A stretch of 64,000 nt of DNA from Alphaproteobacteria bacterium (GTDB taxonomy: Bacteria; Pseudomonadota; Alphaproteobacteria; UBA828), in contig JAJDUK010000045.1 of NCBI GenBank assembly GCA_022826665.1, positions 43,503 to 107,502 of the forward strand, in the 5' to 3' direction. The notes under the pieces were generated by a model, which had not been told where the DNA came from, did no database searches, and saw only the letters and a list, made by a program, of their open reading frames with translations. Made by a program: the position numbers and the translations under genes. Shown here piece by piece: positions 38,126 through 45,365 of this stretch (position 1 is its first letter; each line of letters starts with the position of its first letter).

Positions 38126-39036
38126 TGCGTCGCTGCAGGGGCGGGTGCCCGGGGCGACACGATATCGTCGAAGAAACGGAAGAACTCGCTATCCGGCGAC
38201 AGGACCATGCTGGTGTCATTATCGCCAAGGGATTCGCGATAAGCCTGCATGGTCCGATAGAAGGCGTAGAATTCGGGATCGCGCCCGTACGCGTCGCGCG
38301 AGATGCGGAGCGCCTCTTCGTCGCCCTCGCCGCGCAACGTCTGGGCCTCGCGCTCGGCTTCCGCGAGGATGACCACGCGCTCGCGATCGGCGCGGGAGCG
38401 GATGCGCTGCGATTCCTCCTCACCCTGGGCCCTGAACTCCTTGGCCTCGCGTTCACGCTCGGTCTGCATGCGCTGATAGACGGCCTGGCTGTTTTCCTCG
38501 GGCAAGTCGGCACGGCGGATGCGCACGTCGATTACATCCACGCCGAAACCGGTGGATTGCCGGTTCACCTGGTCCCTGATCTCGGTCATCAACTGCGCAC
38601 GTTCGCCCGAGAGCACGGTGATCAGCTCGACCGTACCCAAGACCTGCCTCGTGCTGGCGTTGAGGATCGCGCCAAGCCTGGCGCGCGCGATCGCCTCGTT
38701 GCCGACGGACTGGAAGAATTTCAGCGGATCGATGATCCGGTAGCGGATGAAGGCGTCCACCACCAGACGCTTCTGGTCGCCGAGGATCATCTCCTCCGCC
38801 GGCGCGTTGAAGTCCAGTACGCGTTTCTCGAAATACTCGACGTTCTGGACGAAAGGTGTCTTGAAGCGCAGCCCCGGCTCGTCCGAGCCCCACTGGTTCA
38901 CCACCTTGATGGGCTCACCGAGCTGGAGGAGGATCGCCTGCTCGTCCTCGCGCACCTTGTAGGTGGAGATCAGAATCAGGATGATCGCCACGAGGATGAC
39001 CGCGGCGGCGATGATGAACTTGACCCGGGTACTCAT
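38122..39036 (-). CDS. hflC: HflC, SPFH/prohibitin-like modulator of FtsH
   Basis: A 304-aa band-7 protein with one N-terminal membrane helix (FIIAAAVILVAIILILIS, residues 6-23) and a periplasmic SPFH domain (KVREDEQAILLQLGEPIKV). A long coiled coil follows near 200-250 (EREREAKEFRAQGEEESQRIRSRADRE). With HflK it forms a large cage around the FtsH protease and limits its action on membrane proteins. It starts three bases after the hflK stop. Confidence 0.94.
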   Translation of the reverse strand: MSTRVKFIIAAAVILVAIILILISTYKVREDEQAILLQLGEPIKVVNQWGSDEPGLRFKTPFVQNVEYFEKRVLDFNAPAEEMILGDQKRLVVDAFIRYRIIDPLKFFQSVGNEAIARARLGAILNASTRQVLGTVELITVLSGERAQLMTEIRDQVNRQSTGFGVDVIDVRIRRADLPEENSQAVYQRMQTEREREAKEFRAQGEEESQRIRSRADRERVVILAEAEREAQTLRGEGDEEALRISRDAYGRDPEFYAFYRTMQAYRESLGDNDTSMVLSPDSEFFRFFDDIVSPRAPAPAATQ

Positions 39037-39039
39037 GGT

Positions 39040-40173
39040 CTATTGTGCGCCCGTATCGTTCTGCCGGCGCTGCAACTCGGGCAGGGGCAGGTAGGGAACG
39101 ACTCCGCCGGCTCCTTGGGCCGAGGAATCGATGAGAACCTTGTCGATCCCGCCGAGCACCTCCTCCATCGTCTCCAGGTACATGCGGCGGCGGACGACAT
39201 CCGTGTTCTGCGCATACTCGCCGTAGACCGAGAGGAAGCGCGCCGCCTCACCCTGGGCCTTGGCGACCACCTCTTCCTTGTAGGCCGTGCCCTCCTGCAC
39301 GAGACGCTCGGCTGCGCCGCGCGCACGCGGGATGATGTCGTTGCGGTAGGCCTCGGCCTCGTTCTTGGCCCGCTCCTGGTCGGCGCGCGCCGCCTGCACG
39401 TCGCGGAAGGCCGCGATCACGGCTTCCGGCGGCGCGATGTCCTGCGGCTCGACCTGGGTGATCTCGATGCCGGCGCCGTAGTAGTCGAGGATCTGCTGCG
39501 TGAGCTGGTGAGTCTGTTGCGCCAGCAACAGGCGTTCCTCGGCGAGCGCGGACTGCAGGCGGGACTTGCCGATCACCTCGCGCATCGCGCTCTCGGCCGC
39601 GTCCTTCACTGTGCGCTCCGGCGCCTGGATGTTGAACAGGAATTGCCCGGCATCGCGGATGCGCCAGAAGACGGTGAACTTCACGTCGATGATGTTCTCG
39701 TCGCCGGTGAGCATCAGGCTCTCGTCCGGCACTGCCCGCGTGAACGCCCCCCGCTGGGAATCGACCAGGGTCCGGTAGCCGATCTCGGCCCGGTTGATCT
39801 TCGTCACCTTGGGCCTGATGACGGTCTCGAAGGGCCAAGGCAGGTGGTAGTTGAGGCCCGGCTGGGTGGTCTTGGTCCACTCGCCCCAGCGCAGCACCAC
39901 GCCCTGCTCGTCGGGCTCGACCCGGTAGAAGCCGGTCAGCAGCCAGATACCGATGGCGACGAGGAGCAACAGGATGAGCCCGCGGCTACCGCGTAGCCCG
40001 GGCATCCATCTGCGGAAGCGATCCTGGCCGCGCCGCAACATCTCTTCGAGGTCGGGCGGTGGAGGTTGCCCACCACCACGCCGGCCGCCGCCGCCCGGCG
40101 AGCGTCCCCACGGGCCGCTGTTGCCGCCGCCGCTTTGCCAGCCGCCCCCGCCTCCTTGGCTAGACCAGGGCAT
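39040..40173 (-). CDS. hflK: HflK, SPFH/prohibitin-like modulator of FtsH
   Basis: A 377-aa partner of HflC. A Gly/Ser/Pro-rich cytoplasmic N-terminus (MPWSSQGGGGGWQSGGGNSG) precedes a membrane helix near residues 67-86 and the SPFH domain (YRVEPDEQGVVLRWGEWT). A coiled-coil segment (QERAKNEAEAYRNDIIPRARG) follows. It is first in hflK-hflC-DUF2065-DUF1015-miaA; its promoter is the well-formed element shared with the divergent mrp gene. The periplasmic protease gene that often follows hflC is absent. Confidence 0.94.
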   Translation of the reverse strand: MPWSSQGGGGGWQSGGGNSGPWGRSPGGGGRRGGGQPPPPDLEEMLRRGQDRFRRWMPGLRGSRGLILLLLVAIGIWLLTGFYRVEPDEQGVVLRWGEWTKTTQPGLNYHLPWPFETVIRPKVTKINRAEIGYRTLVDSQRGAFTRAVPDESLMLTGDENIIDVKFTVFWRIRDAGQFLFNIQAPERTVKDAAESAMREVIGKSRLQSALAEERLLLAQQTHQLTQQILDYYGAGIEITQVEPQDIAPPEAVIAAFRDVQAARADQERAKNEAEAYRNDIIPRARGAAERLVQEGTAYKEEVVAKAQGEAARFLSVYGEYAQNTDVVRRRMYLETMEEVLGGIDKVLIDSSAQGAGGVVPYLPLPELQRRQNDTGAQ

Positions 40174-40196
40174 GGACCAGCCTTTCTCCCAAGGCT

Positions 40197-40245
40197 TTGC
40201 ATGTCGTCATGGGCGCCTTATAAGTCATGCGGTTGCGGCACGCAA
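40197..40245. promoter_or_regulatory. Bidirectional hflK / mrp promoter sharing a palindromic -10
   Basis: Plus strand (mrp): TTGCAT (40197-40202), 16 bases, TATAAG (40219-40224). Minus strand (hflK): TTGCGT (40245-40240), 17 bases, TATAAG (40222-40217). Both -10s are read from the same CTTATAAG palindrome, so the two polymerases should exclude one another. GTTGCG-GCA-CGCAAC (40232-40246) overlaps the hflK -35 and could be an operator. Confidence 0.65.
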
Positions 40246-40304
40246 CGACGCGCGCACGTTTCTGCTGTCGCGTCTTGCCGTGACCCCCCGGTCGGAGTGG
40301 AACG

Positions 40305-41468
40305 ATGGCGTCGGTCACCAAGGATCAGGTTCTGGCGGCGCTCGCTGACGTCCTGGACCCGGACAGCGGACAGAGCGTCGTCGCGAGCGGCCTCATCAGC
40401 GGAGTCGTTGTGAGAGACGGCAACGTGGGCTTCGCGCTGGAGGTCGACCCGGACCAGGGCGCGGCGAAGGAGCCGCTGCGAAAGGCCTGTGAGACTGCGG
40501 TGGAGCGGCTCTCCGGCGTGCTCTCGGTGACGGCCGTGCTCACCGCCGAGCGACCGGCGGGCGGCCAGGCGCAGGGACAGGGCCGCGGTCATTCGCATGG
40601 CCACGGCCACGGTCACGCCCACGGCGGGCAGGCCCAGGCGCGGGCGCCACAGGCCGATCAGCTCCTGCCAGGGGTGAAGAGCGTCATCGCCATCGCCTCA
40701 GGCAAGGGCGGAGTCGGCAAGTCGACCACCGCCGTCAATCTCGCCACCGCCATGGCCGCCCAGAACGTTCGAGTCGGTTTGCTCGACTGCGACATCTACG
40801 GCCCCTCGATCCCGCGCATGCTCAATCTCAGCGGCCAGCCGGAGATGGTGGGCGAGCGGACGCTCCGCCCCATGGCGAACTACGGCATCAAGTGCATGTC
40901 CATCGGCTTCCTGGTCGCAGAGGACACCGCCATGATCTGGCGCGGGCCCATGGTCATGCAGGCGCTGGAGCAGATGATGCGGGACGTCGACTGGGGCGAG
41001 CTCGACGTGCTGCTCTGCGACCTGCCGCCCGGCACCGGCGATGCGCAGCTCACCATGGCGCAGCGGGTGCCGCTCACCGGCGCGGTCATCGTCTCCACCC
41101 CGCAGGATATCGCCCTGCTCGACGTGACCCGGGGCATCAACATGTTCCAGCAGGTGAACGTGCCGATCTTCGGGGTCGTCGAGAACATGAGCTACTACAT
41201 CTGCCCCGCATGCGGCCACCGGGCCGAGGTCTTCCACCATGGCGGCGCGCGCGAGACCGCGCAGCGGCTCGGCGTGGACTTTCTGGGCGAGATTCCGCTC
41301 GACCTCGAGATCAGGACGACATCGGATTCGGGCCGGCCGATCGTGGTCACCCAGCCCGAGAGCCCCCACGCCGACTCCTATCGGCGGATCGCCGCCGGCC
41401 TCATCGACAAGGCGAGCGCGGCGGTGGGCGGCGCCGGGCGCGCGCAGCCCCGCATCGTCATGATGTGA
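40305..41468 (+). CDS. mrp: Mrp/ApbC-family iron-sulfur cluster carrier ATPase
   Basis: A 387-aa P-loop ATPase of the Mrp/NBP35 type that carries Fe-S clusters to target enzymes. Residues 5-85 are a MIP18-like (DUF59) domain. A His-rich linker follows (GRGHSHGHGHGHAHGG, residues 93-108). The deviant Walker A motif is ASGKGGVGKSTT (Lys139), and YYICPACGHR supplies the CxxC pair that binds the cluster at the dimer interface. It is divergent from hflK, and a lipoprotein gene follows after 12 bases. Confidence 0.93.
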   Translation: MASVTKDQVLAALADVLDPDSGQSVVASGLISGVVVRDGNVGFALEVDPDQGAAKEPLRKACETAVERLSGVLSVTAVLTAERPAGGQAQGQGRGHSHGHGHGHAHGGQAQARAPQADQLLPGVKSVIAIASGKGGVGKSTTAVNLATAMAAQNVRVGLLDCDIYGPSIPRMLNLSGQPEMVGERTLRPMANYGIKCMSIGFLVAEDTAMIWRGPMVMQALEQMMRDVDWGELDVLLCDLPPGTGDAQLTMAQRVPLTGAVIVSTPQDIALLDVTRGINMFQQVNVPIFGVVENMSYYICPACGHRAEVFHHGGARETAQRLGVDFLGEIPLDLEIRTTSDSGRPIVVTQPESPHADSYRRIAAGLIDKASAAVGGAGRAQPRIVMM

Positions 41469-41480
41469 GCGCCCCCGCCG

Positions 41481-42167
41481 ATGACGCGCAGGCGGATCGA
41501 CGACGTGCTTTCGGCTCTAACACTTCGTTCAGGGCGCAGGCGCTGGATCGGCGCTGGCCTCGTTGCCCTTCTTCTTCTCGCTCTTGCAGTGGCCGGATGC
41601 ACGCCCTCGGTTCCTGATCGCCAGCAGGATCTTTGCGCGGTCTTCCATCAGCATCCCGACTGGTACGACTACGCGCGCGAGGCGGAGAAGACGTGGGACG
41701 TGCCGGTTCACATTCTCATGGCCTTCGTGCATCACGAATCGAGCTTCCGGAGCGACGCGCGGCCGCCCCGCAAGTACATCCTCTGGTTCATCCCGTGGGG
41801 CCGGGTGTCGTCGGCCAAGGGATACGCCCAGGCGCAGGACCCGGCCTGGGAGGACTACACGAACGAGCGCGGCTCTTTCTGGCGCAGCCGCTCGGACATG
41901 GAGGACGCCCTCGACTTCATCGGCTGGTACAACCACGGGACGGCGCGCGAACTCGGTATCGCCAAGACCGACGCGCGCAACCTCTATCTCGCCTACCACG
42001 AAGGACGCGCCGGCTACCGGCGCGGCTCCTGGAAAGAAAAGCCTGCGTTGCAACGCATCGCGACGCGCGTGGCCGAGACGGCCAGCCGCTACGAAGCCCA
42101 GCTCAAGCGCTGCGAATCAGAATTCCGCTGCGATTCCTGGTGGGAAGTCTGGCCCCTCTGTAGCTGA
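41481..42167 (+). CDS. SLT-like lytic transglycosylase domain lipoprotein
   Basis: A 228-aa protein. The N-terminus has a membrane segment ending in the lipobox LAVAGC (Cys40), so it should be a lipoprotein. Residues 75-130 resemble soluble lytic transglycosylases: AFVHHESSFRSDARP places a candidate catalytic Glu at 86, and SSAKGYAQAQDP resembles the SLT GxxQ segment. Four C-terminal cysteines (KRCESEFRCDSWWEVWPLC and LC near 51) may form disulfides. It probably acts on peptidoglycan. It starts 12 bases after mrp and ends two bases from the convergent thyX. Confidence 0.75.
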   Translation: MTRRRIDDVLSALTLRSGRRRWIGAGLVALLLLALAVAGCTPSVPDRQQDLCAVFHQHPDWYDYAREAEKTWDVPVHILMAFVHHESSFRSDARPPRKYILWFIPWGRVSSAKGYAQAQDPAWEDYTNERGSFWRSRSDMEDALDFIGWYNHGTARELGIAKTDARNLYLAYHEGRAGYRRGSWKEKPALQRIATRVAETASRYEAQLKRCESEFRCDSWWEVWPLCS

Positions 42168-42169
42168 GG

Positions 42170-43216
42170 TTAGGGATCAAGGCCGAGCACCTCCATCAGC
42201 TCGCGCCACTCGCGCTTGGAAAGGCCACTATTTTCTTGATTGACCGATTTCCTTTTGGTCACCAAACGCTTTACCACGCTAAGCCCGCCGGCAGAGAGCG
42301 GTACGGCGTCCATCGTGTAGTCCCTGAAGGCCTGATGTGTCGCCGGCACCCAGTTCGCGACGATCTTGTCGAGGATCACCTCGGCGTAGGCGCGGATTTC
42401 GTACTGGGCGTGGTCGTCGGCCCGCAGCGAAAGGAAGTGAAGCAGGTTGTGCAGGTCAATTTTCCAGTAGAACTGGGTGTAGTAGTTGACCGGCAGCGCC
42501 GCGCGGGCGAGCTCGCGGGCGAGCCCCACGTGATTGGGGTCCTTCGTGTTGCCTCTCCTGTTCTCGTTGAGCAGGCTCCGATAGATGCCGTACGCGTTCT
42601 TGGAAATCCAATTGATGGCGGAAAGTGCTTGCTTGGCTTCGTCGCCCGTCAGTACATCATCCCGACCTTGCTTGTTGGTGCTGGACTGGGCGGCGAGCGC
42701 CAGGGGCTCCGTTACCGACGAGTTCACGGTAAACAAGTCGTCCATTCCGCTAGTGCTAGCCCGCCGACGCCCGACTTGCTCCTCCAGGACGGATTGGAGG
42801 TGCTCCACGTCCGGCACATAGAACTCGCGATCCAACTTGGAATAGCGTGCGGAGTACTCGTTGACGCTGGCGGTGCGGTGGCGAAGCCACTGGCGGGCGA
42901 CGAAGATCGGCGCCTTGATGTGCAGCTTGAGCTCGCACATCTCGAAGGGCGTGGTGTGGCGATGGCGCAGGAGGTAGCGGATCAGCGCGCGGTCCTCCCG
43001 CACGTGCCGCGTGCCCGCGCCGTAGGAGACCCGAGCCGCCTGCACGATGGCGGCATCGTCGCCCATATAGTCGATCACGCGGACGAAGCCGTGGTCTAGC
43101 ACGACGAAGTGCTCGTCGAGGATCGACTCCATGGCCCGCACTGTGGCTCGCTTGGTTAATTGTGCGGTAGCGGATTGGGCCTTCGTCTCCACCCGCTTGT
43201 GGTCGTCGGTCGGCAT
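42170..43216 (-). CDS. thyX: Flavin-dependent thymidylate synthase ThyX
   Basis: A 348-aa FAD enzyme that makes dTMP from dUMP with methylene-THF and NAD(P)H, replacing ThyA. The signature [14 protein letters not shown] (residues 112-125; RHRxxSxNxxSxR) is intact. The protein exceeds the usual length, partly from a segment of about 30 residues at about 140-172 ([21 protein letters not shown]). Codons there and in the C-terminus are less GC-rich than the neighbours. It is convergent with the lipoprotein gene and divergent from ssrA. Confidence 0.94.
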   Translation of the reverse strand: MPTDDHKRVETKAQSATAQLTKRATVRAMESILDEHFVVLDHGFVRVIDYMGDDAAIVQAARVSYGAGTRHVREDRALIRYLLRHRHTTPFEMCELKLHIKAPIFVARQWLRHRTASVNEYSARYSKLDREFYVPDVEHLQSVLEEQVGRRRASTSGMDDLFTVNSSVTEPLALAAQSSTNKQGRDDVLTGDEAKQALSAINWISKNAYGIYRSLLNENRRGNTKDPNHVGLARELARAALPVNYYTQFYWKIDLHNLLHFLSLRADDHAQYEIRAYAEVILDKIVANWVPATHQAFRDYTMDAVPLSAGGLSVVKRLVTKRKSVNQENSGLSKREWRELMEVLGLDP

Positions 43217-43306
43217 GGCGTCGGTGGTCCTCGGTGACTTGGGTCTGCGGGCCGCGTCGCCAATCGCGCACCGCCCTCACGGCCGCGCATAAATCCTTTG
43301 CCGCGG

Positions 43307-43336
43307 CTTCCATCGGGCACCGCGATCGCCTATATT
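43307..43336 (+). promoter_or_regulatory. Candidate ssrA promoter
   Basis: TATATT at 43331-43336 is a good -10, with CTTCCAT (43307-43313) as a weak -35 about 17-18 bases upstream. Transcription would begin near 43343, just ahead of the tmRNA acceptor piece. No other promoter-like element lies between the divergent thyX start and the RNA. Confidence 0.4.
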
Positions 43337-43339
43337 AGC

Positions 43340-43650
43340 GGGGCCGGCGGGAGACCGTCGACTATGGCGATAAACGCTGCTCGAAATAAGCGTTGCGGAC
43401 CCGGGGGCAGTACCCGGCGCCTCCACCACCCCTTGAGTGGGCGGCTCAAGTTGCGGGGGCGAACCAGGATCGACGTGCGTGGTAAAGGTGTGGTTTTCGC
43501 CCGGCATGGTACCGCCGTTATCGGGCCAACTCAGAGGTGCGAACGACAACGAAGTCGCACTCGCTGCTTAGCATCGCTAGGTAAGCGCGGCTTGGGGGGC
43601 GCCGGGCAACAGAAGCCCCCCGCTAACCCGGTATGCCAGCCGGGGTCATG
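43340..43650 (+). ncRNA. ssrA: Circularly permuted two-piece tmRNA (alpha_tmRNA type)
   Basis: The acceptor piece comes first and ends with encoded CCA at 43426-43428: T-stem CCGGG (43401-43405), loop GGCAGTA, CCCGG (43413-43417), then CGCCTCC-ACCA (43418-43428). The intervening hairpin CTTGAG/CTCAAG lies in 43429-43454. The coding piece starts GGGGGCG (43455-43461), which pairs with CGCCTCC to form a 7-bp acceptor stem with the G3-U70 alanine-identity wobble. GGATCGACG follows, then the tag frame 43539-43571, and a stem GGGGGGC (43594-43600)/GCCCCCC (43615-43621). This matches the permuted tmRNA known from alphaproteobacteria. Outer ends are approximate. It rescues stalled ribosomes with SmpB. 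Confidence 0.92.
43539..43571 (+). other. tmRNA proteolysis-tag reading frame ANDNEVALAA
   Basis: GCG AAC GAC AAC GAA GTC GCA CTC GCT GCT TAG within the tmRNA coding piece encodes ANDNEVALAA. The charged alanine would precede it, so the appended tag is A-ANDNEVALAA. ANDN is the alphaproteobacterial start and LAA the ClpX degron. Ten coded residues equals the E. coli tag and is shorter than several alphaproteobacterial tags I recall. Confidence 0.92.
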
Positions 43651-43732
43651 AATCGTCAGACATCCGAACGAACGACGGGCTTCGCGCGCGTCCCGCGCGA
43701 CGCAGACCGTGACCGTGACGAGGCATCCGGGC

Positions 43733-43795
43733 TAAGCTAACCGGTGGCGGCGAACCAGCGTGGTTTGGGGGCATCGGGCAACGGCAGCCCCGGTT
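43733..43795 (+). repeat. Degenerate partial copy of tmRNA coding-piece sequence in the sspB leader
   Basis: GCTAACCGGT, then GGCGGCGAACCAG (43746-43758), then TTTGGGGGCATCGGGCAACG...AGCCCC (43764-43790) echo GCTAACCCGGT (43622-43632), GGGGGCGAACCAG (from 43455) and TTGGGGGGCGCCGGGCAACA...AGCCCC (43592-43619). The last segment matches at 23 of 30 positions and keeps the stem-loop form. The tag frame is absent. The remaining 43651-43732 stretch shows nothing recognisable. Confidence 0.55.
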
Positions 43796-43819
43796 GAGCG
43801 GGCGGACACGGACGCGGCA

Positions 43820-44368
43820 ATGAGCAAGGACCTCATCGGTTACAACACGCTGGTCGAGAACGGCCTGCGCTCGGTGGTTCGCGAGGCCCTCCGCCGCGTG
43901 GCAGAGGAGGGCTGGCCCGGCACCCACCACGCCTACATTACCTTCAAGACCGCAGCGCCCGGCGTCGAGGTGCCGGATTTCCTGCACACGCGCTACCCGG
44001 ACGAACTCACGATCGTGCTTCAGCACCAGTTCTGGGGCCTGGAGGTCGAGGACGATTCCTTCTCCGTGACGCTGAGCTTCAACAAGGTGGGCCAGCGCAT
44101 CGTCGTCCCCTTTGCGGCGCTCACCAGCTACGCCGACCCGTCGGTCAAGTTCGGTTTGCAGTTTGGGGTCGCGCCGGAGGCGCGCGGAGAAATGACCGCG
44201 CCGGAGGCGCGCGGAAAGAAGGCTGAGCCGGAAGCGCGCGCAACAGGGTCGGTGCCGGCGGCAGGTGGGGAAAAGGCCCCGCCGGAGGCGGAAGCGGAAG
44301 AAGATACGGACGCGCCGGGGTCGAACGGCGAGAAAGTCGTTGCGCTCGACCACTTCCGCAAGAAGTAG
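43820..44368 (+). CDS. sspB: SspB-type ClpXP adaptor (alpha family)
   Basis: From ATG 43820 the protein is 182 aa; the track's GTG 43760 start lies in the repeat. The substrate-binding domain (residues 5-115) has GTHHAYITFKT, ELTIVLQHQFWGLEVEDDSFSVTLSF and YADPSVKFGLQF. A linker of three 9-aa repeats follows (118-144). The C-terminus EKVVALDHFRKK fits the ClpX-binding (XB) tail of alphaproteobacterial SspB. It binds ssrA-tagged proteins and delivers them to ClpXP; the tag RNA is encoded just upstream. No good ribosome-binding site is visible. Confidence 0.9.
   Translation: MSKDLIGYNTLVENGLRSVVREALRRVAEEGWPGTHHAYITFKTAAPGVEVPDFLHTRYPDELTIVLQHQFWGLEVEDDSFSVTLSFNKVGQRIVVPFAALTSYADPSVKFGLQFGVAPEARGEMTAPEARGKKAEPEARATGSVPAAGGEKAPPEAEAEEDTDAPGSNGEKVVALDHFRKK
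44171..44251 (+). repeat. 27-bp tandem repeat, three units, in the sspB linker
   Basis: Three 27-base units beginning GCGCCGGAGGCGCGCGGA (the third GAGCCGGAAGCGCGCGCA) encode APEARGEMT, APEARGKKA and EPEARATGS. The array is in frame and lies between the tag-binding domain and the ClpX-binding tail, so copy number would set the tether length. Confidence 0.9.
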
Positions 44369-45142
44369 CTACTCCTCCCACTCCAGGTTGCCGCAGACCC
44401 CGATCAGTTGCCCGGTGATGTTGCGCGCCGCGTCCTGCGCGAGGAAGAACGCGGCGTCGGCGACCTCCTCGCAGCTGATCAGCGAACGTGTGGAGATGAA
44501 GCTCACGTAGCGCTCGTGCGCTTCCTCGACCGTCTGCCCGCGCTCCTTCGCGAGGTGCGTGATGAGGCGCCGCCCGCGCGGATTGTCGATGATGCCTGGC
44601 AAGATGGCGTTGCAGCGGATGCCCAAGGGGCCGAGCTCGCGCGCGAGATTCATGGTCATGCCGTCCACCGCGCACTTGGTGGTGATGTAGGAGGTCCTGA
44701 GCGGCATCCCGACCCGGGTGGAGGCGGTCGAGATGTTGATGATCGCGCCCGAGCCCTGCGTTTTCATCACCGGCACGGCCCGCTTGATGCAGTGAAACAT
44801 GCTATTGAGGTTGACGTCGATCACCCGCTGCCACTCGTCGTCCTCGATCTCCTCCACCGGCGCGCGCGGGCCGCTGATGCCGGCGTTGTTCACCAGCACG
44901 TCGAGCCGGCCGAGGGCCTCCAGCCCTTCGGCGAACCAGCGCGCGACCGCCTCCGCCGAGCCCACGTCGGCGATGCTGCCGGACATGCCGGGATTGGCGC
45001 CGAGCACGTCCTCCAGGCTCTCTTCGGTGAGGCAGCACATGTGGACGCGGGCGCCGGCGGCATGGAAGCGCTCGGCTACCGCGCGGCCGATGCTGCGGCC
45101 GGCACCGGTGACCATCACGGCCTGTGGGGTGTCGCTCACCAT
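44369..45142 (-). CDS. Short-chain dehydrogenase/reductase (SDR)
   Basis: A 257-aa SDR from ATG 45142 (MVSDTPQAVMVTGAGRSIGRAVAERF); the track's longer start is spurious. It has the NAD(P) loop TGAGRSIG, LVNNAGISGPR, and the catalytic Ser/Tyr/Lys of INISTASTRVG and SYITTKCAVDG. The ending GQLIGVCGNLEWEE fits classical SDRs. The substrate is unknown. Its stop directly follows the convergent sspB stop, and it is divergent from the PLP decarboxylase with a palindrome in the spacer. Confidence 0.85.
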   Translation of the reverse strand: MVSDTPQAVMVTGAGRSIGRAVAERFHAAGARVHMCCLTEESLEDVLGANPGMSGSIADVGSAEAVARWFAEGLEALGRLDVLVNNAGISGPRAPVEEIEDDEWQRVIDVNLNSMFHCIKRAVPVMKTQGSGAIINISTASTRVGMPLRTSYITTKCAVDGMTMNLARELGPLGIRCNAILPGIIDNPRGRRLITHLAKERGQTVEEAHERYVSFISTRSLISCEEVADAAFFLAQDAARNITGQLIGVCGNLEWEE

Positions 45143-45238
45143 GGCAGGCTCCTGGGCTCGCGGGGATGACGGCGCGAGGATAGGGCGGGGGCGGGCACGC
45201 GCCAAACTCTTCGAGCCGTTGCCCTTGGGCACATTGCG

Positions 45239-45255
45239 CGTCAACGGGGTTGACG
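45239..45255. promoter_or_regulatory. Operator-like palindrome between the SDR and decarboxylase genes
   Basis: CGTCAAC-GGG-GTTGACG is a perfect 7-bp inverted repeat in the 223-base divergent spacer (45143-45365). Its right arm contains TTGACG, a possible -35 for the decarboxylase, and the left arm gives the same on the other strand. A dimeric regulator binding here could control both genes. No clear -10 accompanies it. Confidence 0.4.
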
Positions 45256-45365
45256 TGGACGTGACCCCGGCCGATGGCCGATTGCACTGCGAGCCCCGCG
45301 CCACTACGTCATCGTTATCCCGCAGCGGCCTCGCGCCCGCGGCGGTCAACGCGAAGGGCTTCCCG

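Noticed and set aside
38125-39996. 623-aa plus-strand ORF over hflC/hflK
   Set aside because: Antisense frame to two conserved SPFH proteins, no domain, no ribosome-binding site.
43760-43819. GTG 43760 as the sspB start
   Set aside because: The added residues come from the tmRNA-like repeat and have no counterpart in the SspB family; ATG 43820 gives the usual MSKDL-type N-terminus.
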